Shown here: piece after piece, positions 6,992 through 14,982 of the stretch
Position numbering within the stretch: the stretch's first letter is position 1
Layout of the letters: each line of letters begins with the position of its first letter
Made by a program: the position numbers and the translations under genes
Assembly: GCA_938002955.1 (NCBI GenBank)
Contig: CALLAA010000143.1
Coordinates: 1 to 51,615 of the forward strand
From: an uncultured Acidimicrobiales bacterium
Lineage (GTDB): Bacteria; Actinomycetota; Acidimicrobiia; Acidimicrobiales; SHLQ01
DNA length: 51,615 nucleotides
Direction of reading: 5' to 3'
Notes under the pieces: generated by a model
Told to the model about the DNA's origin: nothing
Seen by the model: the letters and a program-made list of their open reading frames with translations, nothing else
Databases searched by the model: none

Positions 6992-8389
6992 ATGTCCTCG
7001 GTTCAGGCCACTCACCGACCTCGGCTCTCGCTGTGGGTCGTCGTCGCCGCTGGTGGGCTAATCGCTGCGCTTTCGCTCGGTGTCCGATCCACCTTTGGAC
7101 TGTTAGTCACGCCGATCGCCGACGGTCTGGGCACCGACCTCGGGGCCATCTCTCTTGCGATCGCAGTGCAGAACCTCCTCTGGGGGCTGAGCCAACCCAT
7201 CGCCGGTGCGTTATCTGACCGCTATGGCGCCACGTGGACGCTCGCGGGCGGCGGGGTGCTCTACGCAGCAGCGATGTTGCTTCTGTCGACCGCGGAAAGC
7301 TCGGGCATGATCTTGTTGTCGGGGGGCTTTCTCACCGGCATCGCGATCGGCGCTGCCAGCTTCGCTGTCGTCCTATCAGCGGTTGGACGGATGGCGCCGC
7401 CCGAGAAGCGGTCGATGCTGCTCGGCATTGTCAGCGCGACCGGTTCGCTCGGCCAGTTCGTCCTCATCCCGGTCGCCCGGTACTTGCTCGATTCTCGCTC
7501 GTGGGAATCGACGGCCCTCATCTTGGCCCTCACCCTCATCCCGATCCTGTTGTTGGCGCCGCTCATGCGCGCTATTCCGATCGGCGACTCGGATCCTTCG
7601 ACAACACAACCCGCCGAAGCAACGCCCCTGCGAAGCGATCTTCGTCGAGCAGCGTCATCGCGGTCGTACATCCTGCTCAACGCCGCGTTTTTCGTCTGCG
7701 GATTCCATGTCACGTTCATTGGTATCCACCTCGCTGGGTTCGTCGAATTCGAAGGGCTTCAGGCCACGACCGCGTCGACGGCGCTGGCACTCGTTGGGCT
7801 GTTCAATGTTTTTGGCTCGCTCCTCGTTGGGGCGCTCGGTCAACGCTTCTCCTTCACCAAGCTGCTGTCGGGGATTTATGGACTGCGCGCCGTGGTGATT
7901 GCGATCTACATCCTCGTACCGGTCACCGCGACCTCAACGATCATCTTTGCCATGGCGATGGGCGTGCTTTGGTTGTCGACGGTGCCCCCAACGTCGGCGA
8001 TCGTGACACAACAATTCGGACCCACGAACGCCGGAGCGCTCTTCGGGATCGTCTTCCTGAGCCATCAGATGGGGTCGTTCATCGGTGCGTGGCTCGGTGG
8101 AGAATTGGTCGATACCACCGGTAGCTACACCACTATGTGGTGGCTTTCGGTCGGCCTTGGTGTCTTTGCGATGGTGATGCATCTGCTGATCGATGAGGGT
8201 CCGGTTCCTGAACCTCCTTCGTCTGCGGGCATCGGGGTTGTGCCGGCGGGTCTCGCTGCGGTGACGGTCGCTGTCGGTGTGTCGGCGGCGATCTCGCTCG
8301 CCCAGGTGTCGGAGGCCGAGGCGAGCGAAGGTGCCGAGCGCTCACCGGTGTCGTATTGCGTCCTCGGTCCTAGTCTTCACCAGCGATAG
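6992..8389 (+). CDS. Major facilitator superfamily (MFS) transporter
   Basis: 465 residues with twelve predicted membrane helices in two six-helix halves joined by a hydrophilic loop (about 195-225). The loop after helix 2 carries the MFS signature DRYGA (GALSDRYGATWTLAGG). The fold is that of secondary solute transporters; the sequence does not reveal the substrate. Residues after about 400 form an unusual extension with one more hydrophobic stretch and a polar tail not seen in a standard twelve-helix MFS protein. The reading frame is continuous, so this may be a genuine extension or an old frameshift past the original stop. It starts at an ATG preceded by TAGCGT and no ribosome binding site. 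Confidence 0.9.
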   Translation: MSSVQATHRPRLSLWVVVAAGGLIAALSLGVRSTFGLLVTPIADGLGTDLGAISLAIAVQNLLWGLSQPIAGALSDRYGATWTLAGGGVLYAAAMLLLSTAESSGMILLSGGFLTGIAIGAASFAVVLSAVGRMAPPEKRSMLLGIVSATGSLGQFVLIPVARYLLDSRSWESTALILALTLIPILLLAPLMRAIPIGDSDPSTTQPAEATPLRSDLRRAASSRSYILLNAAFFVCGFHVTFIGIHLAGFVEFEGLQATTASTALALVGLFNVFGSLLVGALGQRFSFTKLLSGIYGLRAVVIAIYILVPVTATSTIIFAMAMGVLWLSTVPPTSAIVTQQFGPTNAGALFGIVFLSHQMGSFIGAWLGGELVDTTGSYTTMWWLSVGLGVFAMVMHLLIDEGPVPEPPSSAGIGVVPAGLAAVTVAVGVSAAISLAQVSEAEASEGAERSPVSYCVLGPSLHQR

Positions 8390-8442
8390 AAGTTCCTGAA
8401 CAATGACCGGAAGAACACGTTGCGAGAGTGGGTCCTGCCAGC

Positions 8443-8730
8443 ATGGCACGAGCAGTATTTGATGGTGTCGTTGTAGCCGAGAGCGACGATGTAACCGTCG
8501 TCGAAGGCATCACCTACTTCCCGCTCGATGCTGTCGTCGAGGGTGCACTTCTCGACAGCCCGACAACGACGCGGTGTTTCTGGAAGGGCAAGGCGAACTA
8601 CTTCCACGTCGACAACGGCGAAGACACCTCCCTCGATTCTGCGTTCATCTACCGCAACCCATGGGTCCTTGCGAAGCGCCGGGTCGGCGGGCGAGTGGGC
8701 TTCTGGCGGGGCGTCGCTATCGAGAAATAG
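8443..8730 (+). CDS. DUF427 domain protein
   Basis: 95 residues matching the small beta-rich DUF427 fold: SDDVTVVEG near the start, YFPLDAV, then the family hallmark TTTRCFWKGKANYFHV and RNPWV. Biochemical function of the family is not established. The ATG at 8443 is preferred by alignment to the family start; a GTG 15 bases upstream is in frame. It lies between the MFS gene and the peroxiredoxin on the same strand. A 144-codon open frame on the opposite strand across this region is a shadow. Confidence 0.82.
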   Translation: MARAVFDGVVVAESDDVTVVEGITYFPLDAVVEGALLDSPTTTRCFWKGKANYFHVDNGEDTSLDSAFIYRNPWVLAKRRVGGRVGFWRGVAIEK

Positions 8731-8762
8731 CGGCCTGGTCCTGACGTCAGACACCGTGCCGA

Positions 8763-8768
8763 TATGCT
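8763..8768 (+). promoter_or_regulatory. -10 box (TATGCT) of the peroxiredoxin gene
   Basis: TATGCT ends exactly six bases before ATG 8775 and no Shine-Dalgarno is present, consistent with a leaderless mRNA. Confidence 0.55.
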
Positions 8769-8774
8769 CGGCGA

Positions 8775-9245
8775 ATGGCCGAAAAACCCCGTCCGCTCGA
8801 GGCAGGCACACCCGCCCCCGACTTCACCGCAACGACCGCCGATGGGCGTTTCGTATCGCTCGGGGATTATGCGGGGACCAAGCTCGCCCTGTACTTCTAT
8901 CCGAAGGATCAGACGCCGGGTTGCACGGCCCAAGCCTGCAATCTTCGAGACAACGATGCCGTGCTCGCAGAGCATGGCGTGGCCGTTGTTGGCGTATCTC
9001 CAGACAGCCTCGAAAGCCATGCCACCTTCTCCGAGGCACACGATCTGAACTTTCCCCTCATCGCCGATCCCGACCACACGGTGATCTCGGCCTATGGCGT
9101 GTGGGGAGAGAAGCAGAACTACGGCAAGACCTACATGGGTTTGCAACGGACGACGTTCCTGATCGACGAGCACGGTGTGATCCAACACGTCTTTAAGCGT
9201 CCAAAAACGAAGGCGCATGCCGAAGAAATCGTCTCGAAGCTGTAG
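8775..9245 (+). CDS. bcp: Thiol peroxidase, BCP/PrxQ-type peroxiredoxin
   Basis: 156 residues, full length for the PrxQ (bacterioferritin comigratory protein) family, which reduces hydrogen peroxide and organic hydroperoxides using thioredoxin. The peroxidatic cysteine is Cys50 in TPGCTAQAC and the resolving cysteine is Cys55, the CX4C arrangement of an atypical two-Cys PrxQ. FYPKDQTPGC is the usual active-site strand. It is followed 14 bases later by the Gfo/Idh/MocA gene, which has its own good Shine-Dalgarno, so the three genes to 11295 can form one transcript. Confidence 0.94.
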   Translation: MAEKPRPLEAGTPAPDFTATTADGRFVSLGDYAGTKLALYFYPKDQTPGCTAQACNLRDNDAVLAEHGVAVVGVSPDSLESHATFSEAHDLNFPLIADPDHTVISAYGVWGEKQNYGKTYMGLQRTTFLIDEHGVIQHVFKRPKTKAHAEEIVSKL

Positions 9246-9259
9246 ATGGGGAGAATTCA

Positions 9260-10375
9260 ATGACCGTACGCGTAGGCGTTCTTGGCACGAGTTGGTGGGC
9301 AGACACGATGTATCTGCCCCCGCTCGACGCACATCCAGACTGCGAGGTCGTGGCGGTATGCGGGCGGCGAGAAGAACCCGCGAAATCGTTTTCGGAGAAC
9401 TGGAACATTCCGCAGTGGTTCACCGACCCGACCGAGATGTTCGATGCCGTCGAGCTCGACGCTGTGGTGATCGCTACGGCGAACGACAGCCATTACCCGC
9501 TCGCCATGGACGCACTCGAACGTGGCCTTCATGTTCTCTGCGAAAAGCCGCTCGCCCGAAACGCCGAGGAGGGAGCGGCGATGGAGGCCAAGGCGGTCGA
9601 GAAGGGCGCCATCACGATGGTGCCGTTCACCTACCACTACATGCCCGTCAACCGCTTCGTAAAGCATCTGATCGACGACGGGTTCGTTGGTCGCCCCCAC
9701 CACGTCAACATTCGCTACTACACCGAGTTCGGATTCGATGACAGCTACTCCTGGCGATTCGACAAGGAACTCGCAGGGTCGGGAATCATCGGCGATATCG
9801 GATCCCACTGGATCCACCTCTCTCGGTGGCTTCTCGACGATGTCGAGACGTCGCTCACCGCAACGTCTGCCACATTCACCGATCGTGCTGCTCGCCCGGA
9901 TGGTTCGGACTACGAGCGCTGTGAGGACTCGGTCGCCATGACGATCAAGTACGCGAACGGTGCGTACGGCGTGTTACAGACCAGCGCGGTGTGCTGGGAA
10001 GGCACACCCTTTGGTCAGACACATCACCTCGAGGTTCACGGCGACGCCGGCACGATCTATGCCACCTGTGATTGGGACACCGTGCAGGAAGTGCGCATCC
10101 TCAAGCGAGGCGACGTCGGTCCCGCCGCTGTCGTGCCGATCCCCGACGACATTTGGGATGGTGCCCGGCAGGACACGGTGCACAACACGTACCGGGATGT
10201 GTTCCGCAAGAACAACAACATGACGAGGGCCTGGATCAGTGCCATTCGAGACGGCGAACCCGTCACTCCGGACTTCACGGAGGGGCAGGCGGTTCAACGA
10301 GTGCTCGACGCAGTGACCGCGAGCGCAGCCGCCGACGGTATGCCGATGTGGCCCCATGGGAAGCCCGCAAGCTGA
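9260..10375 (+). CDS. Gfo/Idh/MocA-family NAD(P)-dependent oxidoreductase
   Basis: 371 residues with the N-terminal Rossmann domain (GVLGTSWWA, 6-14), the family motif EKP (95-97) that contacts nicotinamide and substrate, and the C-terminal catalytic strand motif GDIGSHWIHL (Asp179, His183). Family members oxidise sugar or inositol-type hydroxyls, or reduce dehydro-sugars. GGGGAG precedes the ATG at a normal distance. The TGA stop overlaps the ATG of the next SDR gene by one base, so these two oxidoreductases are made together and may act in sequence. Substrate unknown. Confidence 0.92.
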   Translation: MTVRVGVLGTSWWADTMYLPPLDAHPDCEVVAVCGRREEPAKSFSENWNIPQWFTDPTEMFDAVELDAVVIATANDSHYPLAMDALERGLHVLCEKPLARNAEEGAAMEAKAVEKGAITMVPFTYHYMPVNRFVKHLIDDGFVGRPHHVNIRYYTEFGFDDSYSWRFDKELAGSGIIGDIGSHWIHLSRWLLDDVETSLTATSATFTDRAARPDGSDYERCEDSVAMTIKYANGAYGVLQTSAVCWEGTPFGQTHHLEVHGDAGTIYATCDWDTVQEVRILKRGDVGPAAVVPIPDDIWDGARQDTVHNTYRDVFRKNNNMTRAWISAIRDGEPVTPDFTEGQAVQRVLDAVTASAAADGMPMWPHGKPAS

Positions 10376-11295
10376 TGGCCGACTGGACCGCCTCCGACAT
10401 CCCGAATCTGACGGGACGGGTCGCGGTCGTGACCGGTGCAACGAGTGGCATTGGACTGGAGACGGTCCGCGAACTTGCCCGAAACGGCGCGCGGGTCATC
10501 CTCGCGGCTCGCAATGAGGTGAAGGCGGCGAGTGTGCTCGCGGATCTGTGGAAGGAACTCCCCGACGCTGACCTCATCTTTCACCACCTTGACATCTCGA
10601 GTCTCGAATCGGTCCGCTCGTTCGCTCGCTGGTATCTCGAGCGCGACGAGACGCTGCATCTGTTGGTCAACAACGCGGGAATCATGATGGTCCCGTACGG
10701 CGAGACCGTCGACGGGAACGAGCGCCAGTTGGCGACGAATCACTTCGGCCACTTTGCGCTCACCGGGTTGCTCTTGCCCGCGCTCGAACGGGCCAACGCA
10801 GCGCGTGTGGTTACGGTGAGTTCTATCGCCCACAAAGAGGCAGACCTCGACTTTGACAACCTCCAGTACGTCGGTGGTAAGGCCTACACGCCCACCCGTG
10901 CGTATCGACGGTCGAAGCTCTGCAATCTGCTCTTCACCTTCGAGCTTGATCGGCGGTTGAACGCATCAGGCTCGAACGTTATGTCGCTCGCTGCGCATCC
11001 TGGCGTGTCGAACACGAACCTCGGCAACGAGAACAGCGGCCAGCTGTGGTGGAAGGTGCTGCGGCCCGTTGCCTCGGTGGTCCTGCAAGGTGCCGACGTC
11101 GGAGCCTTGCCGACATTGCGGGCCGCAACCGACCCAACAGCTACCGGCGGACAGTATTACGGGCCGCAACGATTTGGTGAGTCCACGGGAGCCCCAGAGC
11201 TCGCGACCTCGACCTCGCTAGCACGAGACCCAGCCGTCGCAGCGCGTCTATGGGCGGAGTCCGTTGCGATTACCGGGGTGGACTACCTCACCTAG
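10375..11295 (+). CDS. Short-chain dehydrogenase/reductase, retinol-dehydrogenase-like
   Basis: 306 residues. Motifs: TGATSGIG (20-27), NNAG (99-102), Ser150 (TVSSIAH), Tyr177 and Lys181 (YRRSK). The length and the TNHFGHF and AHPGVSNTNL strings are those of the retinol dehydrogenase/WW-oxidoreductase-like group of SDRs, enzymes acting on lipophilic or aromatic alcohols and ketones. The ATG at 10375 shares one base with the preceding TGA (TGATG), fixing the start. A rho-independent terminator lies about 60 bases downstream. Confidence 0.9.
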   Translation: MADWTASDIPNLTGRVAVVTGATSGIGLETVRELARNGARVILAARNEVKAASVLADLWKELPDADLIFHHLDISSLESVRSFARWYLERDETLHLLVNNAGIMMVPYGETVDGNERQLATNHFGHFALTGLLLPALERANAARVVTVSSIAHKEADLDFDNLQYVGGKAYTPTRAYRRSKLCNLLFTFELDRRLNASGSNVMSLAAHPGVSNTNLGNENSGQLWWKVLRPVASVVLQGADVGALPTLRAATDPTATGGQYYGPQRFGESTGAPELATSTSLARDPAVAARLWAESVAITGVDYLT

Positions 11296-11353
11296 AGCCG
11301 TACTTCTCAAGCCGTGCGCTAGGGAACGGCCTGTTACCGAAGTGCCGCACGAT

Positions 11354-11374
11354 CGGGCCGAATGGCCCGTTTTT
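11354..11374 (+). terminator. Rho-independent terminator
   Basis: Six-base-pair GC stem (CGGGCC / GGCCCG) with a GAAT loop followed by five T residues. It sits 58 bases after the SDR stop and before the sigma factor gene, closing the peroxiredoxin-to-SDR unit. Confidence 0.75.
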
Positions 11375-11411
11375 GTCAAGCGACGGCCGGAATTGGTCGA
11401 ACCCGCTTCCG

Positions 11412-11966
11412 ATGAGGCCGCAGTCACCATCGTCGGAGTTCGAACGTGGGCTCGACGCGGCGCGCCATGGCAACGCCGTTGGCTTTGAGTACCTCTGGAA
11501 TCGATTTAGCCGACAAGTGGTCACCTTCGCCCGCTTGCAGGGCAGCGAAGATCCCGAGGGCATTGCCAATCTTGTCTTCGTCGCTGTCTTTGGCCAGCTC
11601 GATCGGTTTGTCGGAGACGAGGACCGATTCGTGGCGTTTACGTTCTCGATTGCGCGCAACAAGGTCATCGACGAACGACGAGCGAGGAGCCGCCGCGTCG
11701 TCACCGGTCCAATCGACGGGCACGAAGCCGTTGGCGGCAATGTGGAGCAGGACGCATTCGCGGGACTAAGCGACGCGGCTCGACGTGCTCTCGCCCAGCT
11801 CACCGACGATCAACGAGAGATCTTGTTCCTTCGGCTGATCGCTGACCTTTCGCTCGAAGCGGTCGCACACCTCACCGGCCGGTCGGTCGGCGCGACCAAA
11901 GCAATGCAACATCGGGCCCTCGCCGCGATGAAAAAGAAAATCTCCGAGGAGGCCGTATCCAAATGA
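11412..11966 (+). CDS. RNA polymerase sigma-70-family (ECF-like) sigma factor
   Basis: 184 residues. Region 2 (about 22-90) contains the core-binding and -10 recognition helices (FAFTFSIARNKVIDERRAR-type stretch) and region 4 (about 122-175) an HTH (LSLEAVAHLTGRSVGATKAMQHRAL). No region 1 or 3, so it is of the extracytoplasmic-function type. The ATG at 11412 follows a terminator and no TANNNT box is seen, so transcription may depend on another sigma or on itself. Its TGA stop overlaps the ATG of the membrane/coiled-coil gene (ATGA). Such coupling usually pairs a sigma factor with its own anti-sigma or signal sensor. Confidence 0.88.
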   Translation: MRPQSPSSEFERGLDAARHGNAVGFEYLWNRFSRQVVTFARLQGSEDPEGIANLVFVAVFGQLDRFVGDEDRFVAFTFSIARNKVIDERRARSRRVVTGPIDGHEAVGGNVEQDAFAGLSDAARRALAQLTDDQREILFLRLIADLSLEAVAHLTGRSVGATKAMQHRALAAMKKKISEEAVSK

Positions 11967-13252
11967 ACCCGTTCGACGATTCCTCCGACGAGATGTACAA
12001 CAACGATCTTTCATCCTCCGATGCAGAAGGGCTGGTGCGCGGCGATATCGATTCGCCGGCACACGCTGAGCTGATCGGCATGATGTCAGAGATGCGGAAC
12101 CTGTCAGCGGGAACACCAACCCCGACGCCAGGCCCTGCACTCTCGGAGTTTGTTGGCGTAGGTCTCACGACCAACAACATTCCGGTGGAGACACCGGACG
12201 CCGGTATCGATCTGCGGTTGACCTCAACCGCAGCAACGCCGGCAACGACGAGGAGAAATTCGGTGTTTGCCCAGATTGCAGCATTTGCAGGAACCGTAGG
12301 TGGGAAGGTTGTGCTCTCGAGCGCTGTTGCAGCAGCGTCGATCAGTGGTGCACACGCGACGGGAGTCGTCGACGTTCCGTACCTACCCGATACCGCTGCG
12401 GAGATTGAGACGGTGGATACCCAGCTCGGCGATGAGTCGATCGAGGTCGCCGATATCCCCGAAGCGCTTACCTTTGCCGAGCGGGAGAAGCTCGAAGAGC
12501 TCGAGAACCCATGGGCTGTCACGTCCGGCGAAGACGAGTCCAAGGAAGCCGACAAGGCTGCAGAGAACGACACGAACAGCGACGACGACGAAGATGTCGA
12601 CAAGGTCGATCTGCACGACGACATCGAGAAGAAGACCGAAGACGAGAAGGTAGAAGCCGAAAAGGCCGAGAAGCGAGCTCTCGAAGAGGCGGAGAAGGCC
12701 GAAGCTGAAAAGGCCGAGCTCGAAGCGAAGGAAGCCGCCGCTGCCGAGGAAAAGGCGAAGCAGGAAGCCGAAGCCAAGGCCGAGCTTGACGCAAAGAAGA
12801 AGGCCGAGGAAGACGCCAAGAAGACATCCGTCGGCGATGATGACGTCGAGGTCAAGATCGGTGAGCTCGAGGAACAGCTCGAGCGCGACAAGGCCGCGGT
12901 CATCGAGGCCGCTCGCGAAGACATCGTGTACTACGAGACGAAGCGAGAGAACAAAGAGGCATCGCTCGAGGCTGACCTCATTGGCATCGATGAACAGTTC
13001 TCCGGCTACGTTGCCGACATCGACGCGCAGATCGAGGCCGCTACGGACGAGCAAGAAATCGAAGAGCTGAAGGCCTATCGCGAGCAGAAGCTGGTGTGGT
13101 GGGAAGAAGCTCGTGAGGACCGCGAGGCGGCCTACCAGCCGTATCTCGACGATATCGAGAAGGAACTCGAGAAGATCGAACTCGCACGCGATGCAAAGAT
13201 CGAGTCGCTGATCGCTGACTTCCTCGCTGCCGTCGAAAAGGCCAAGTCGTAA
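11963..13252 (+). CDS. Putative sigma-coupled membrane protein with long acidic/basic coiled coil
   Basis: 429 residues, no named family recognised. Residues 1-60 are acidic with a short amphipathic helix (AHAELIGMMSEMRNLS) such as actinobacterial anti-sigma factors use. One hydrophobic segment lies at about 101-127. After it come a linker, a Glu/Lys/Ala-rich heptad coiled coil (about 218-288) and a second coiled coil (about 295-429). The ATG overlaps the sigma factor stop by four bases. The likely topology is sigma-binding N-terminus inside and a long stalk outside, i.e. an anti-sigma-like sensor, but no zinc anti-sigma motif is present and the role is inferred from coupling alone. A strong hairpin follows the stop. 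The large opposite-strand frame here is a compositional shadow. Confidence 0.72.
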   Translation: MNPFDDSSDEMYNNDLSSSDAEGLVRGDIDSPAHAELIGMMSEMRNLSAGTPTPTPGPALSEFVGVGLTTNNIPVETPDAGIDLRLTSTAATPATTRRNSVFAQIAAFAGTVGGKVVLSSAVAAASISGAHATGVVDVPYLPDTAAEIETVDTQLGDESIEVADIPEALTFAEREKLEELENPWAVTSGEDESKEADKAAENDTNSDDDEDVDKVDLHDDIEKKTEDEKVEAEKAEKRALEEAEKAEAEKAELEAKEAAAAEEKAKQEAEAKAELDAKKKAEEDAKKTSVGDDDVEVKIGELEEQLERDKAAVIEAAREDIVYYETKRENKEASLEADLIGIDEQFSGYVADIDAQIEAATDEQEIEELKAYREQKLVWWEEAREDREAAYQPYLDDIEKELEKIELARDAKIESLIADFLAAVEKAKS

Positions 13253-13271
13253 AAACACACGTGATTACGGG

Positions 13272-13297
13272 CGCCCCTCGCACCGTTGCGAGGGGCG
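13272..13297 (+). terminator. Strong hairpin between the sigma operon and the ClC gene
   Basis: Eleven-base-pair perfect stem (CGCCCCTCGCA / TGCGAGGGGCG) with a four-base loop, 19 bases after the coiled-coil gene stop. The T tract is poor, so termination may be hairpin-driven. The -10 box of the ClC gene starts seven bases later. Confidence 0.65.
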
Positions 13298-13303
13298 ATT
13301 CCG

Positions 13304-13309
13304 TAGAGT
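13304..13309 (+). promoter_or_regulatory. -10 box (TAGAGT) of the ClC gene
   Basis: TAGAGT ends exactly six bases before GTG 13316. It directly follows the terminator hairpin, so the ClC gene has its own promoter. Confidence 0.55.
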
Positions 13310-13315
13310 GCGAAG

Positions 13316-14944
13316 GTGACCAACGGAGCCATCAGATTCGTCGTGTATGCCGCACTCGGCATCGTGATCGGTGGACTCGTTGCGTTGCTCGACTGGATCA
13401 CGGTCGAGCTCGCGCTCGCATCGGTTCTCGAAGCGGACCTTTGGGTTCAGCTCGTTCTGCCGCCGATCGGGCTTTTGTTTGTGACGCTCATCTTGCGGGC
13501 CCGGCCCGGAACCGGCTCGCAAACCTCCGACGCATACGTGGAGTCTTTCCATTCGGGTACCGGCGCCGAAGCATCCACGCTGTTCCCGCGCCTGCTCGCT
13601 GCGTTTGCAACGATTGGCTCGGGAGGTGCGGTCGGTATGGAGGGGCCAGCGGTCCTCACGGGAGCGACCATCGGCCAATCGTTAGGCGAGCGGCTTCCGA
13701 AGGTACTGGGCGAGCGTCCACGCCTCGTGCTGCTCGTCGCTGGTGCCGCTGCGGGTGTCGCTGCGGTATTCAAGGCCCCAGCCACCGGCGTCCTATTCGC
13801 AATGGAAGCGCCGTATCGACGAGATATTTCGCGACATGGTCTCATCCCGGCGCTTATCGCAGCGGCCGCCTCGTACCTGACGTTCGTGGCCTTCCTCGGC
13901 GCTGAGCCGCTGTTGAGCTTTGCCCCAACCCAGGTCGACATCCAAGATGAGATCGTCGCATCGCTCACGATCGGTGTGCTCGCCGGCGTTGTCGCACGTG
14001 CCCTCGCTCGTGGCTTCAACTGGGCCAAGCACCTCGACGATAAGTGGCGCTTCCGCATTCGATTCCCCGTCGCAGCGCTGACGATGGCGGGCAGTTTGTT
14101 GTTGGCCAACTCCCTCATCGAAGAGCCGCTCACCATTGGGCTTGGTGCCGAGATCGCCGCGTCGTTGGTGGTGAACAACGAGGTCACCTTGATCACGGTG
14201 ATCATCTTGTTCGTGCTCCGTGCCCTCGTCACAGGGGCGACGCTTGGTGTCGGCGGCGTCGGTGGCGTCTTCATCCCTCTCGTGGTTCAAGGTATGTTGC
14301 TCGGTCGAGCCGTCGAGCTCATCGTCGGTGCGCCGTCGACCGGGTTATATCCGGTTATCGGCCTGGCCGCTGTCCTCGGTGCCGCGTACCGAACACCGCT
14401 GGCCGCGATCATGTTCGTCGCGGAGACGACCGGTCGCGCCGAGTTTGTGATCCCGGCGCTCATCGCCACCGCAATCGCCCAATCGCTCATGGGCGACGAC
14501 TCGGTTTCCTCTGGCCAGCGCACCGAGCGGCAGGGTCAGCTCGAACGCCGTCTCGTCGAACCGTGTTCGGTCGTGATGCTCGACGACCTCGGCGTGATCG
14601 ACCCCGACACGTCACTACTCGACATCATCGACAAATACGGAGACCGCTCCGAGTCGTTTGCGGTGCCCGTAGGAGGGCCCGAGTACCTCGGACTGATGGT
14701 GTTGCACGACCTGGCCAGCGCGATGCTCGAACATGGGCCAGATTCAACGGCCCGAACAGCAATGCGTGAGTTGCCTGCGGTGGCCGGTGACGCACCAGCG
14801 ATCGATGCAGCCCGACTGATGAATCAGCACGATACGGCCGCAATCGCTGTTGTCGATGACGACGACCGGCCAATTGGCGTGATCAGTACAACGTCGTTGG
14901 CCGGTCTGAAGACGGTCGACCTCGAGCGCACCTCGGATCACTAG
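13316..14944 (+). CDS. ClC-family chloride channel/antiporter with C-terminal CBS pair
   Basis: 542 residues. The membrane domain (about 1-400) has the ClC selectivity-filter motifs GSGGAVGMEGP (101-111; gating glutamate Glu109, the position of the external glutamate in ClC proteins) and GVGGVGGVFIPLVVQ. The usual GxFxP motif reads GVFIP. The cytoplasmic C-terminus carries two CBS-like segments (about 420-535), which commonly bind adenine nucleotides and regulate gating. The retained gating glutamate favours a Cl-/H+ antiporter over a passive channel, though the distinction also depends on a proton glutamate that I could not assign. GTG start with a TAGAGT box six bases upstream. Confidence 0.92.
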   Translation: MTNGAIRFVVYAALGIVIGGLVALLDWITVELALASVLEADLWVQLVLPPIGLLFVTLILRARPGTGSQTSDAYVESFHSGTGAEASTLFPRLLAAFATIGSGGAVGMEGPAVLTGATIGQSLGERLPKVLGERPRLVLLVAGAAAGVAAVFKAPATGVLFAMEAPYRRDISRHGLIPALIAAAASYLTFVAFLGAEPLLSFAPTQVDIQDEIVASLTIGVLAGVVARALARGFNWAKHLDDKWRFRIRFPVAALTMAGSLLLANSLIEEPLTIGLGAEIAASLVVNNEVTLITVIILFVLRALVTGATLGVGGVGGVFIPLVVQGMLLGRAVELIVGAPSTGLYPVIGLAAVLGAAYRTPLAAIMFVAETTGRAEFVIPALIATAIAQSLMGDDSVSSGQRTERQGQLERRLVEPCSVVMLDDLGVIDPDTSLLDIIDKYGDRSESFAVPVGGPEYLGLMVLHDLASAMLEHGPDSTARTAMRELPAVAGDAPAIDAARLMNQHDTAAIAVVDDDDRPIGVISTTSLAGLKTVDLERTSDH

Positions 14945-14982
14945 GTCTCTCAAGACTCCGACGATCATGCCGATTTGAAGGC

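Noticed and set aside
8377-8811. A 144-codon minus-strand open frame opposite DUF427
   Set aside because: Overlaps DUF427 and the start of the peroxiredoxin, both with clear family motifs; no homology of its own.
12383-13258. A 291-codon open frame on the minus strand opposite the coiled-coil gene, looking like a hydrophobic protein
   Set aside because: It is the complement of GAG/AAG/GCC-rich coiled-coil codons, which reads as Leu/Phe/Ser. No homology, no ribosome binding site, and the plus-strand gene has better support.
13793-14290. Minus-strand open frame rich in Asp/Glu/Arg opposite the ClC gene
   Set aside because: Compositional shadow of membrane codons of the ClC gene.
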